Source: Aegilops tauschii subsp. strangulata | Lineage: Eukaryota; Streptophyta; Magnoliopsida; Poales; Poaceae | Length of the DNA stretch: 64,000 nucleotides | Assembly (NCBI RefSeq): GCF_002575655.3 | Contig: NC_053038.3 | Coordinates: forward strand, 145,344,885-145,408,884 | Direction of reading: 5' to 3' | Shown: positions 10,565-22,235 of the stretch, in pieces | Layout of the letters: each line of letters begins with the position of its first letter | How positions within the stretch are numbered: the stretch's first letter is position 1 | Program-made: the position numbers and the translations under genes | The notes under the pieces: model-generated | Seen by the model: the letters and a program-made list of their open reading frames with translations, nothing else | The model's database searches: none | What the model was told of the DNA's origin: nothing

Positions 10565-11620
10565 ACTTCCTTGCTAACACATCTCAATGATTAGCAGATT
10601 AGAGCTAATATTTACATCACAACTGAAGAAAAAGTTGTGAGAAGGTGTTAAATTAAAATTGATCCATGTTTTCCTTGGCAGGAACGTCCCCCCAGCTCTG
10701 TCCAAATCAATAGGCCATGTTGGGAAAAAAGTAGCTGTCTGGAGCATGCAACATTCCGATCATTTTGTGCAGTTCCACTAAAATAGAGCTGAGCGTCCCT
10801 GTTCCAAAGATATTAAGTGTGATTACGATAATAGAGGACTGCTGATGAAACAATAAACACACAAATAGAAGCCGGTCACCTTTGTAGTCTCCCTTAAGAC
10901 TAACTATTTGGAGAAGATTAAGAAAATAGTTGGAGAAGATTAGGCTCAGAGTTGGATGAGGAGGATAGAGCAAAACCAATCTCCCTTTGTGCAGTCGCAC
11001 TGAAATGTAGACATTGCCCGTGTGACATTTTAGTACAACTGCACAAAACACTCTTAAGAAAAAAGTGATTTGTGTAGTTCACTAGAAGGTCGCAATAGCA
11101 ACAAGGTGAAATGGATAGCCCTGTTTGCAAAAAAGAGGTAGAAAGGAAACAATTACTGGCCAATAACACTTGATGACACATGCGACGACAAAAAAGAAGC
11201 ATATTCCATGTCCTAAGGGAAGATGACAACCCGGTTGTGTTTGTCTAAAACGGTGTGAGGAGGAGATTGCAATATGGAAAGTACGTAGGACGAGCTACGT
11301 TTTGGGCAAAGAACTATGTTAGATCCACATAAAGCGACATGGGAAGAAGGGCAGTGGAGAAAGGTCAGAGGGGATACCTGGGGGTCGTCGGGATGTAACT
11401 AGGTGAGCGGCGGCGGGCGGGATCTGCCCATACTGCGGCAGCAAGCAGGTGGCATAGGCCCTACCGCGCCGGAGCTTGGTCAGAGAGAATGGCGGCTACC
11501 GTACGGGACGTGCTGCCTCGGCGCCATCGAATGGAGAAACGATGCACATCCTCCCTTTCCGTCGGCGGACGGGATGCAGCCGGATCAGTGACCAATGGTG
11601 AGAGAGAGAGAGGACACCGC
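10565..11620 (-). pseudogene. Module 4, proximal part (split by the gypsy insertion)
   Basis: The minus-strand first exon has the frames LVTDPAASRPP and AAVWADPARR, separated by an in-frame stop, and ends at a donor-like GACCCCCAG|GTATCCC near 11,377. Downstream, two copies of the 3' block are present: one at about 10,930-11,180 with HFSATAQREIGFAL and one at about 10,745-10,850 with LYFSGTAQNDRN. An inverted copy of the GCAACTGCACAAAA motif abuts the first (about 11,030-11,050). The 5' part of the exon and the promoter continue at 20,589 after the retrotransposon. This copy is therefore broken by insertion as well as by a stop codon. Confidence 0.5.
11616..11620. repeat. Target-site duplication ACCGC (left)
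   Basis: ACCGC directly precedes the left LTR and recurs at 20,589-20,593 directly after the right LTR. Confidence 0.85.
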
Positions 11621-12071
11621 GTAGGGAGTCCTGGATTGGGGGTCCTGGGACAGCCGGACTGTTGGACTATGAAGATACAATATTGAAGACTTCGACCCGT
11701 TTCCGGATGGGACCCTCCTTGGCATGGAAGGCAAGCTTGGCAATACGGATATGTAGATCTCCTCCCTTGTAACGAACTCTGTGTAACCCTAGCCCCCTCC
11801 GGTGTCTATATAAACCGGAGGGTTTAGTCCGTAGGACAAGAACAATCATACCATAGGCTAGCTTCTAGGGTTTAGCCTCTACGATCTCGTGGTAGATCAA
11901 CTCTTGTAATACTCATATCATCAAGATCAATCAAGCAGGAAGTAGGGTATTACCTCCATCGAGAGGGCCCGAACCTGGGTAAACATTGTGTCCCCTGTCT
12001 CATGTTACCATGCGCCTTAGATGCACAATTCGGGACCCCCTACCAGAGATCCGCCGGTTTTGACACCGACA
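11621..12071 (+). repeat. 5' LTR (451 bp)
   Basis: It contains the TATA box TATATAAA at 11,807-11,814 and ends ACACCGACA. Relative to the 3' LTR it lacks about 18 bp between two CCGGACT repeats, a likely slippage deletion. Confidence 0.9.
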
Positions 12072-12118
12072 TTGGTGCTTTCACTGAGAGTTCCACTGTG
12101 CCGTCACCGTAAGGCTTG

Positions 12119-14472
12119 ATGGCTCCTTCAATCATTGGCAACGATGCGATCCAGGGTGAGGTTTTCCTCCCCGGACAGATCTTTGTATTCAGCGGCTTCG
12201 TACTGTCGGCCAACTCGCTTGGCCATCTGGAGCAGATCGAAAGCTACGCCCCTGGCCATCAGGTCAGATTTGGAAACTTGAACTACACTGCCGACATCCG
12301 TGGAGACTTGATCTTTGTCGGATTCGAGCCCATGTCAGGTGTGCCGCACGATCACGACGAGCATGATTTAGCTCTGCCGTCGGACAGTGTTCGGGAGATC
12401 ACACCTGCAACTACTCCGGCCCTTAATCGGGAACAACTGGCGCCATCCGAGGACGGGTGGATAGACCCCGCCATGGAGGCCGCACTCTCAGTGGCGATAT
12501 AGCCGAATACTGACTTCACCCAGTACGAGAGCCGTGCTGCCGAACCATTGGATTCGTCCCCGGCCACGGGCTCCGAGCCGCCTGCGTCCGTGCCTATCGA
12601 ATCCGATTGGGCACCGATCATGGAGTTTACCTCCGCGGATATCTTTCAGCACTCGCCTTTTGGCGATGTTCTAAATTCATTAAGGTCCTCTCCTTGTCAG
12701 GAAAACCTTTGCCGAACTATGTCCGGCTAGAATGGGATGCGGATGACGAAGAAATTCGCTCCCCACCCACCACCCACTTAGTAGCCACTTTCGACGATTT
12801 AACCGACATGCTCGACTTCGAATCCGAAGACATCGACGGTATGGACGACGATGCAGGAGACGAACAGGAACCACCGCCCACAGGGCGCTGGACCGCCACC
12901 TCATCATATGATATATACATGGTGGATACCCCCAAAGAAGGTGATGGCGATAAGACAGCGGAGGATGACCACTCCAAGAAGCAACCCAAGCATCGACGTC
13001 AGCGGCGCCGCTCTAAGTCCCGGCATAGCAAAAGTAGTGATACCGGCACAACAGACAATAACAATCCGGATAGTGCCGAAGACGACGACAATCCCCTCCA
13101 GCCAGATTTAGAGCGGGAGGATGAACAAGCTAGCCCTCCAGAACAGGCAGCAGATGGAGAAACAGAGGATGAAAATTACATGCCTCTCTCCGAAGATGAG
13201 GTGAGCCTCGGCGACGAAGAATTTATCATGCCTGAGGATCCCGTCGAGCAGGAGCGCTTCAACTGCCGGCTTATAGCCACAGCAAATAGCCTGAAGAAAA
13301 AGCAACAACAGCTTCGAGCTGATCAAGATTTGCTAGCAGACAGATGGACTGAAGTCCTTGTAGCCGAGGAATACAAACTCGAACGCCCGTCCAAGAGTTA
13401 CCAAAAGCGTAGGTTGCTACCCCGACTCGAGGAGGAAGCATTAAAACCAACGTCACCAACATATGATGCGGCTGATCGGCCACCTCGTGGCCGAGACAGA
13501 GAGGCGTATCAGCCCGAAGTCCAGACCGCACTCCACCGCCGTTCAACCAAAAACACCAAGACCCGGGGCAACACGCAGGACCTGCGAGACGTATTGGAAA
13601 ACAAAGCAGGGCATACAAGATCACGGGGTCGCGCCCCAACGCGAGACGATGATCGTCACGCCGGATATACTAAAAGCAAATCCGGCCGGGCCGAATACAG
13701 CAGACAAGACTCGTATGAACTGTGTCGTGATATAGCCCGGCACAGAGGCGCCGCACACCCCCTATGCTTCACTGATGAAGTAATGGATCATGAATTCCCA
13801 GAGGGTTTTAAACCTGTAAATATTGAATCATCTGATGGTACAACAGATCCCGCAGTATGGATCGAGGATTTCCTCCTCCACATCCACATGGCTCGCGGTG
13901 ATGATCTACACGCCATCAAGTAGCTCCCACTAAAACTCAAAGGACCAGCTCGGCATTGGCTGAATAGCTTGCCAGCAGACTCAATTGGCAGTTGGGAGGA
14001 TTTGGAAGATGCGTTCCTTGACAACTTCCAGGGCACTTATGTGCGACCACCGGATGCTGATGACTTGAGCCATATAACTCAGCAGCCAGGGGAATCGGCC
14101 AGGAAATTCTAGACCCGGTTGCTAACCAAGAAGAACCAAATTGTCGACTGTCTGGATGCACAGGACTTAGCGGCATTTAAGCATAATATCCGTGACGAAT
14201 GGCTCGCCCGACACCTCGGCCAAGAGAAGCCAAAATCCATGGCAGCCCTGACACTTATGACCCGCTTTTGTGCGGGCGAAGATAGCTGGTTGGCTCGTAG
14301 TACCAATATAGCAAGCAAACCTGGCATATCAGAAGCCAGGGATAGCAACGGCAAACCACGACGCAACAAACACAAGCGCCGCAAATATGGTGAAAACGCC
14401 GAAAATACGGCAGTTAATACCGGGTTTAGGGGCTCAAAGCCCGGTCAGGGGAAAGGGCCACCAAAAAAATAA
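12119..14472 (+). pseudogene. gag: gag region of the Fatima-type element
   Basis: The structural protein would package element RNA. The frame starts at 12,119, runs to a TAG at 12,500, continues in frame to about 12,730, then shifts to the frame of 12,607-13,923. The middle is highly acidic, followed by basic RRQRRRSKSRHSK-type stretches and charged low-complexity sequence. The conserved gag core begins near 13,780 (DPAVWIEDFLLHIHMARGDD) and continues through a TAG at 13,921 and a second TAG near 14,110 (WARHLGQ-type helix region, CAGEDSWLAR) to a stop at 14,470. At least three stops and two frameshifts make it non-functional. The order matches the gag of plant gypsy elements that carry a long acidic N-terminal part. 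Confidence 0.8.
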
Positions 14473-15403
14473 AAATCCGGGTCCATCCAATCTGGACCAC
14501 ATACTCGATCGCCAATGCCAAATTCATGGCACCCCAGAAACGCCAGCCACCCATACCAACAGAGAATGCTGGGTCTTCAAACAAGCAGGCAGGGCAGGCG
14601 CCAAAGACGAAGGGGGGTCTCAAAGCGACGAAGAGCCCAGATCACCGAACATAGGAGGGCAAAAGAAATTTCCCCCGCATATTCAATCGGTGAATGTGGT
14701 AAATACCACCCAAATTACCAACTCGGACCAGATATGCACCCTTAGGGATGGCGGCTCAACGGAACTAGTCGTCCCACAATATAAACAAGGGCCGGTCACC
14801 TTCAACCGCACGGATCGTTCGGTTAATGCCAATCAGGGCAATCCAGCCGCACTAGTCCTCGACCCAATAATAGACGGGTTCCACCTCACTCGAGTCCTTA
14901 TGGACGGAGGTAGCAGTCTAAATCTGCTTTACCAGGACACAATGCGCAAGATGGGCACCGATCATTCGGCGATCAAACCCACTAAAGCCACTTTCAGAGG
15001 CATTATTCCAGGTGTGGAAGTTAGCTGTACAGGCTCCATTGCCCTTGAGGTAGTCTTCGGATCACCAGAAAATTACCGTATCGAAGAGTTAATCTTTGAA
15101 ATCGTCCCTTTTCGCAGTGAGTATCAAGCACTGCTCGGACGAACCACGTTCACTCGATTCAACGCAGTGCCACATTATGCCCACCGTAAGCTCAAGATGC
15201 CCGGTCCATGCGGCGTCATCACGGTTAACGGCAAGGCCGAACCTTCCCTCGGCACCAACAAATACACCACTGCCTTAGCAGCAGAAACAACGAGCAGCAC
15301 CTTGCAGCCGAACCTCGAGTCGACGTCCTGGCTCCCGGACACCGTCAAGGGACTCCGAACTAGTTCGCGGAAGTATAGCCCGGCTCGCCCAAAGCTCAAC
15401 TAA
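14473..15403 (+). pseudogene. Protease-like domain with degenerate zinc motif
   Basis: The frame open from 14,387 to 15,403 begins with a Cys/His segment (CQIHGTPETPATHTNRECW, about 14,517-14,573). It continues into a retropepsin-like fold: RVLMDGGSSLNLLY with the catalytic Asp codon at 14,903, then the ALLGRTTFTRFNAVPHYAH flap/C-terminal signature. In these elements the usual D-T-G reads D-G-G. The frame stops at 15,403 with no reverse transcriptase after it, and the gag-to-protease junction is frameshifted here. Confidence 0.75.
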
Positions 15404-16570
15404 ACACTCCGGCTAAGGCCAGGACAGGCCGAACTTAGCGGCTCAACCGCCCTCCGGCACGTAAATATTTCTTACATTTCCTTCGCAGGTTCACCTTCGC
15501 ACCGACCAGGACGGGCTACATCGAGGCAGCTTGAACGCGTAAGGGAATCCTTAGACATTCCCCGCAGTGACCGTCCGGCTATATTACGGATCCGCACTCA
15601 GCCTCTTACCCCTGGTCTCAGCAGGTTCCGCAATCATATTCCTTTTTTTATCACATTACTTGTACCCATATGCATAGACGTACTATTGAAATACAACATG
15701 TCGATTTATATGACGTTTACATGCTGTTATTTCTTATTAAATCATTTATTCAAGTGGCATCCGTACACAGCGATATGCCTTAAAATATGTCAGGGGCTTC
15801 GTTTTACCCATAACACGGCAATAAAGTCCGAACACCTTCATGGAAGTTCGGCACCCCGAACCTATAGCATCATATGCATCAGCTCCGAATCATGTCTTGG
15901 GTCAATAGTTGGGTTTGCCTGGCTCCCATGTTTTGGTACCTTACGTTCCGCTCTATCGGCTAAGGTAGCACTCGGAGAACTACTGCGATTGTGTCCCGGT
16001 TCTTCCGGACGAGCACCTCAGTAGAGAAAGCCGAAAACTGACTGTCATGATACGGAGAAAGCTGGTCAGCTGTTCGAGAGGTCACAAAATCTTTAAGGAT
16101 TTCTCCCGCATAATGCCATAACCAATGCAGCGTGCGATGGATCGGTTTTTTTCTCCGATCAGGTGCTTATAGAGCCCCTAGTATGGTCTTCCAAACACCA
16201 GGGGCTGCGCCTACCATATTAAAGCTCCTATGGCTAAGTGAGAGTGATAGGGCCCTATAGTCTGATTGCCTGGTTCGTTGTGCTGAGCACCTCCTTCGAA
16301 GGACCCAAAACTGGGATAAAGAGTGCTCAGGTTTATCCTGAACACCCCCGTACTTCTTACGTGCGGGCAGAAGCCAACGACTGGCCAACTCTCAGGTTTA
16401 ACATCTAAAACGGCCGCACAGGAGGGTAAACTTTTATATAACAGGTGACAAATAAATGACCTTGTTCAAACATTACAAAAGGACAACATGATTGGCATTC
16501 ATGGAAATATAATGTCCTTGGTGCATAGCTCCGCTGCAAGGTAGGATCCTTTCAGGACACTCTCATAGTA
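15404..16570. other. Gene-free spacer inside the Fatima-type element
   Basis: No conserved frame is present where pol would be in an autonomous relative. There are only short overlapping frames. Confidence 0.7.
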
Positions 16571-19500
16571 TTATTCGGGCTTGCGGTGCTCCTTCCTCTC
16601 TTGCGGTCCTTCGGTCATCAGCTTTCCGGCATCCATCTTCCCCCAGTCCACCTTTGCGCGGGTGAAGGCCATTCGCACACCTTCTATACAGACCGACTGC
16701 TTGATGACGTCAAGTCGAGGGCAAGCGCTTACGAGCCGCTTCACGAGCCCGAAGTAGCTGCTTGGAATCGGCTTGGCAGGCCATAGCCGGATAACCAAAT
16801 CTTTCATGGCTAGTTCCGCCGCCTTATGCAGTTCGATCAGCTGTTTCAGCTGATCGGTAAAAGGCACCGGATAATTCGGTGCCAAATACTGCGACCAGTA
16901 GAGCTTATCTGCAGTTTTCCTTTCTTCGGCTCGGTAGAATTGGGCGGCATCTGATATGCTGCGAGGTAGCTCGGCAAATACCCCTGAGAAATCCAGATTC
17001 AAAATTAGAAACATAGTTTTCCCCCCAAATACTTGCTCTACATGGAAAAAGCCTTACCAGCCGCGATCTTTCTCGCCTCTTGGATCCCCTGCAGGGTGCT
17101 TTGGGTTCCCCCGGGCATCACTCGTGGTCTGATGCGCCTTGGTGAGTTCGGATTCTTTCTCCGTTAAACTCAGCTCCAAGGTCTTGCATTTCCTCACGGC
17201 CTCTTGCAGCTCCTGCTCAGCTATAATAACCCTGGCCTCGTGCTTCTCATGAAGAGCCTGCTCAATGGCTGCCTTTTTCTCGGCCTCGACCATAGCCTTC
17301 TTAAGGGCTTCGACTTCGGTCACAATCCCTAGCGCAAATCATGCAGCTCAGTTCATACTGAAATTCATTTGCAATAAACGCGAACAAGACTTGTGCATAC
17401 CTTGTTTATATCTCAACTGCATTTTCAATTTGCCAAGTTCTTCTGTGGCCCGCTCCAGACTTTGATTCAGCCCGGAGATCTCCGCAGTATGAGAAGTAGC
17501 AGCCGCTACAGACACCTGCTTATAACAGAAGAGAAATAGATTCCATTCAATGAGTCTTCCTGCGAACATAAAATTTCATCCTCTGTCCGGTTCTTTCTTG
17601 CACCGAATAGTCTATCAGGGGCAAGTATCTATACTATGACACTCTTCGACAACTCATAAAACATACCTCAAAGCCTCTTATAAGGCTGATACAGGCTTCA
17701 TTAAGTCCACTCTCAGTCGACTGAATCTTCTCAATCACCGCACCCATAAGGGCACGGTGTTCATCAATGATGGAGGCGTTTTCTAATGCTACCAACAAAG
17801 CATCTGACACTTCTGGATGGACAGAGGTCGCCGATGGAACAGGCACGCCCCCTCCAGCCGAGGGAGGCTGCCTGCTTGATTCTGGAGCCATATAGGTCTC
17901 TGGAATCGCATCCGGCTAGGAGCCGAACTCAGGATCGCCCCCGCCGTCAGCTCCCATGGGAATCTTTTCCCCACGTGTCCGGGCCCTGAGGTTTGACCTC
18001 CAAGCACCGCCTTCACGGTTTTTCCCTTTCCTCCTTGGCCGGGGTCCTTCTGGGACGAAGCCTCGGTGTTATGCACCTGTTTGGGGGAAGGGGCCTTTTG
18101 GAGCGTCCCGCTCTCCATAGCATCTGAGCTCAGCGAATCCTTTGATGAGGATTGTTTGGTACGGGACCTCACCGGACTACAAAAATATGGCTTAGGTTAA
18201 AATACTATACCATGATGAGTCTGGACGCCTAAAAATGTACTCAGATTTTACACTTACGATTTCACCAGGGGCTGGGCCCTGGGATCCCATGTCGTGCCGC
18301 TGTCGGCGGCGGCGTTGGACTCCTCTGGAAGAGGAGCCTTTCCCCTTTTGGGCGGCTCGGCATCCAAATGTACGGAGGCCGTCCTCTTCTTTCTTCCCCC
18401 CGTAGGGGATTCATCTTCCTCCTCCTCCTCGTCCTGTTCAAAGGCATAATGGGCATCAGATCCTTCGGATATTGTGTCCGGAGTGCCGCGGCGACGAAGG
18501 CCGCCCCGGGTCTTTTTGGCCTCCTTCTCGGTCGTCTTCTTCAGCACCTTGTAAGGCGCCGGGACCAGCATCTTCGTCAGAAGTGGGATGGCCGGTTCTT
18601 CGGGCAGCGGGGCCGGACAATGGATCTGCTCCGCCTTCTTCGTCCAGCCCTGGGAGAGTTGTATAAAAACACGTTAAGCGCTTCCTTTGGGTTATGCGGA
18701 TAGAAAAGTTTGATAAACTCACCGAACTTGTAGGGCGGGACAGTTGGTACCCGCATTCCTCGGCGGAGTCCGGCCACGATTTGCTGGACTTGAAAAGCAC
18801 CTTCCAGATGTCCTTGTGCGAAGAGCCGAAGAGCTCTCGCAGGGTTTGGTGCCTGGCCGGATCGAATCCCCATAGATTGCAAGTCCGGTGCTGACAAGGC
18901 AGGATCCGATGAACTAGCATCACCTGGACCACATTGACATGTTCAATGTTCTTGTCTCCCATATCTTTAACGCGCATCTGTAGCACCGACAGTTCATCGG
19001 ACGAAGACCAGTCCAGGCCTTTCTTGACCCAGGATGTAAGCCGCAGGGGGGCACCGGATCGGAACTCGGGAGAGGCGGCCCATTACGTGCCGCGCGGCTA
19101 TTGCCACTCCTTGACAGAATCATTAAAGGTTCCCGTTGGCCATATGACATTGGGCATCTTGCTCACCATGGCGCCCCCGCACTCGGCATGCTCGCCACCC
19201 ACCACCTTGGGCTTCACATTAAAAATCTTCAGCCATAAACCGAAGTGCGGCGAAATGCGGAGAAAAGCCTTGCACACGACAATCAATGTCGAGATATTGA
19301 GGAAGGAATTAGGGGACAGATCGTGAAGATCGATCCCGTAATAATACATGATGCCGCGAATGAACGGGTGGTGGGGAAACCCTAACCCGCGGACAAAGTG
19401 AGGGAGGAATACAACCCTCTCGTGAGGTTCTGGAGTAGGGACGATCTGTCCCGCCGTTGGGAGACGGTGGCTGATTTTCTTGGCCTGGTACCCCGCCTCC

Positions 19501-19604
19501 CGAAGCTTTTTGATATCCTTCTCTCAGACGGTAGAGGCCATCCATTTGCCTCCTACTCCGGAGCCGGACATCTTCGGAGGACCTTTTGTGGGCATAGAAG
19601 ATGA
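16571..19604 (-). pseudogene. Antisense spliced gene with PF04195-type domain
   Basis: The minus-strand product starts at 19,604 (MPTKGPPKMSG). The N-terminal domain contains AGQIVPTPEPHERVVFLPHF, RGIMYYYGIDLHDLSPNS and SPHFGLWLKIFNVKPKVVGG, which I recognise as the 'putative gypsy type transposon' domain (PF04195). An intron is visible on the minus strand: donor AAGTTCG|GTGAGTTT near 18,725 and acceptor CTCTCCCAG|GGCTGG near 18,658. An acidic linker (18,254-18,571) follows, then a proline-rich part, coiled coils (17,054-17,323; A/E/K-rich heptads) and a C-terminal domain (16,571-17,014, SQYLAPNYPVPFTDQLKQL). Stops occur near 19,535 and 19,095. It runs opposite to gag, so it would need its own promoter or the right LTR's antisense activity. 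Role unknown. Confidence 0.75.
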
Positions 19605-20123
19605 ACGCTTGGGCGCTGGAGCTTGAGCAGAAGGGAATGAATCGGGAAGTAGAAAGCGTGGGTGCGAAAGGGAGTCCTTATCCCCATATGAAGGCAGCAG
19701 GGATTCTGCGCCTCCCCACATGCCTGGTAAAACCTCTTATTCCCCAAGCGCCATAATTGATGGCGCGGTTGGGTTACCCACACCCGTATTGATGAGAATC
19801 CCGTGATAAGGGGAAACGATCTCTGCTTCAACAAGACGTGCCAAGAAAACCGCCTCGCGATATGTGAAGTGGCTGGTTGTGAAAAACGGTTCGAATAGCG
19901 ACCGGGCTGTGGTGCGATGTCATGCTGCAAAATGCGTCAGCAGATTAGATTTGTGGAATATTATTCTCTCTACGGTGGTATGTGGAACTTGTTTTACAGA
20001 GCTGGACACTATCCTTGTGTTCAAAATCTTCTATGGAGTATTCGGAGGAGGAACCTGCCTTGCAATGCCGAAGACAATCTGCGCGTCGGACTCATCGTCA
20101 TTGAAGCCTGGTTCAGGGGCTAC

Positions 20124-20588
20124 TGAGGGAGTCCTGGATTGGGGGGTCCTCGGACAGCCGGACTATATCCTTTGGCCGGACTGTTGGACTATGAAGATAT
20201 AATATTGAAGACTTCGACCCATGTCCGGACTCTCTTTGGCATGGAAGGCAAGCTTGGCAATACGGATATGTAGATCTCCTCCCTTGTAACCGACTCTGTG
20301 TAACCCTAGCCCCCTGCGGTGTCTATATAAACCGGAGGGTTTAGTCCGTTGGACAAGAACAATTATACCATAGGCTAGCTTCTAGGGTTTAGCCTCTACG
20401 ATCTCGTGGTAGATCAACTGTTGTAATACTCATATCATCAAGATCAATCAAGCAGGAAGTAGGGTATTACCTCCATCAAGAGGGCCCAAACCTGGGTAAA
20501 CATTGTGTCCCCTGTCTCCTATTAATATCCGCCTTAGACGCACAGTTCGGGACCCCCTACCCGAGATCCGCCGGTTTTGACACCGACA
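20124..20588 (+). repeat. 3' LTR (465 bp)
   Basis: It starts TGAGGGAGTCC after the polypurine tract and ends ACCGACA. The TATA box TATATAAA is at 20,324-20,331. It is followed by ACCGC. Confidence 0.92.
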
Positions 20589-20720
20589 ACCGCCTCCTTG
20601 TGTGAGATACTCTGAAGAGAGACAAACCCAGGCAGGCAGACTCCATTGTATATAGTGGAGCAGACTACCTTTTTCACCATAAAAATCGTTTTATATTCTG
20701 TGTACGTGCCATTGAGCGAT
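20589..20720 (-). pseudogene. Module 4, distal part: start of first exon and promoter
   Basis: Removing the retrotransposon and one ACCGC joins this piece to 11,620 and restores a leader like that of modules 1-3. On the minus strand a TATA box (CTATATACAATG, about 20,645-20,656) is followed by an ATG (frame MESACLGLSLF) that runs into the duplicated site. The shared upstream block (ATCGTTTTATATTCTGTG) lies at about 20,683-20,700. Confidence 0.5.
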
Positions 20721-20739
20721 ATAACTTTATTTAAAAATA

Positions 20740-22230
20740 ACACGCCAACGCATCAAGTCCAACTTTGTTTCGTGCACGCGTGGTACACGACCTCCCTAGG
20801 TAAACTACCACTACACGCATTCAAATTAGCACGTGGGCTGCCATTTCATACAGAAATGAGCTCCACCGTGTACCCGCGCGGGTGTGGCTGGGCACAAAGC
20901 GTGAGTACCTGCACCTATTCTCTTCGTGTACGTACACCACACCTACGTGGGGTTGTGTGTGAGAGAGATACAAACGTATAGAGATATAGTGTTTGGGTTC
21001 GTGAGTGTTTTTTTGGGGGGTGGGGGCTGTCAATAAAAAAATGTAACATATGCAATGTGTGTGAAAATACAGACCTGGATATATCATATATATAGAGGGG
21101 GGTGATCACGAGAAGAGAGTGGAGGTATCATTGGCTTGAGGTATCCATAGAATCGAAGAGAGGGATGATGTGTGTGTGTGTGCACGCGCGATCGATAAAG
21201 AGTGCCGTCGAATTTGTGTGTGCCCACGTCAAAGATATAGGGTGGCCGGCCTACTAGAACGTGAGAGGGGACATGTGCAGTTTGTCTCTGTGGCATGGAT
21301 ACCTACCTACAATGCTCGACTATCGGTGTGTGGTGGGGGGAGGCCTTATTAACTAAAGAGGTACAATGGCTGGTATATGTGAGGAGGAGAGAGGCCTACC
21401 TTATGTATTAACGGAGATCGATCGGCATCCATGCATATGTGTGGGAGAGGAATAATTTGGGAGAGAGACAGAGCTAGAGTGTTGGAGGGGGTGGTAGTGG
21501 AGTTGCGTCTAACAAATGGTGGGAGAGGCTTGCTAGACAAACGGAGGGCACGCCTGGAATATCAATAAGAGAGGGGATGGCTGCCTGTCTGTGCGCGTGC
21601 GTGTGATGAGGGGGGACGATATGGCTATGGTAAGCAGACATAACTACATAGGAAGATCAATCATCCTCTATCAGAGATAGGAGAGACATAACTTGTGAGG
21701 TACGTCGATCGATGGGTGGGGGTAAAATAGTTAAAGTCAGCCCAGGTATATGTAGGGAGATCGATCGGTATACATGCATGGATGTGTTAGAAGCAAATAA
21801 GGCCAGGGGAGAAGGATAGAGAGAGTGGGATGCATCTAAGAGGTGATGCGAGAGGCATACTATATTGAGGGGGAAGGACTGGGCGAGTACGAGATCGATG
21901 AGAAGAGTGGTGGGAGTGAGGCATGGATGGTGAGAATAGAAGAGGGGAAGCTTGTGTTTGTGGTAGGCACACCTGGCTAGAGAGGCATATCGATCGATGT
22001 GTTCCGTAAAGAAGGAGTTGGGGGGCCTACACACACCGTGGGTGAATGACCTAAAGTGAAAAGACGAATTTGCGTGATGAAGCTAGAGAATGCCGAGGGA
22101 GGGTGAGAGGGATGCGGGCGTGTGCATGCACGAGATAAAATTAGCGCCAGCTACAAAGATAACCGGACTGTGTGGGTGTAAAAGACGAATAGAGATCATA
22201 ATTCATTATAAAAAGAGAATTCGGATATTA
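20740..22230. repeat. Purine-rich degenerate tandem repeats and simple repeats
   Basis: From about 21,100 the plus strand is rich in GAGAGG and GATCGATCGG. Two long blocks share GGAGATCGATCGGCAT/GGTAT followed by CATGCAT, GTGTGGGAGAGG-type runs and GAGAGGC (about 21,370-21,600 and 21,720-22,000). This suggests a diverged ~0.35 kb duplication. TG and GA runs occur near 21,170 and 20,950. No gene is supported. Confidence 0.55.
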
Positions 22231-22235
22231 GAATT

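Larger units (their letters stand above)
11621..20588 (+). mobile_element. Non-autonomous gypsy LTR retrotransposon (Fatima-type)
   Basis: An 8,968 bp element bounded by LTRs with a 5-bp target duplication. The LTR sequence (TGAGGGAGTCCTGGATT at the start, GGTTTTGACACCGACA at the end) is one I know as the very abundant wheat family Fatima; the name is from memory. Inside, in order, are a gag region, a protease-like domain, about 1.2 kb without genes, and an antisense spliced gene. There is no reverse transcriptase, RNase H or integrase, so it must have moved with enzymes from an autonomous relative. The polypurine tract (TTCAGGGGCTAC) lies just before the right LTR. The first two bases of the left LTR are GT instead of TG. 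All genes carry stops or frameshifts. Confidence 0.9.
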
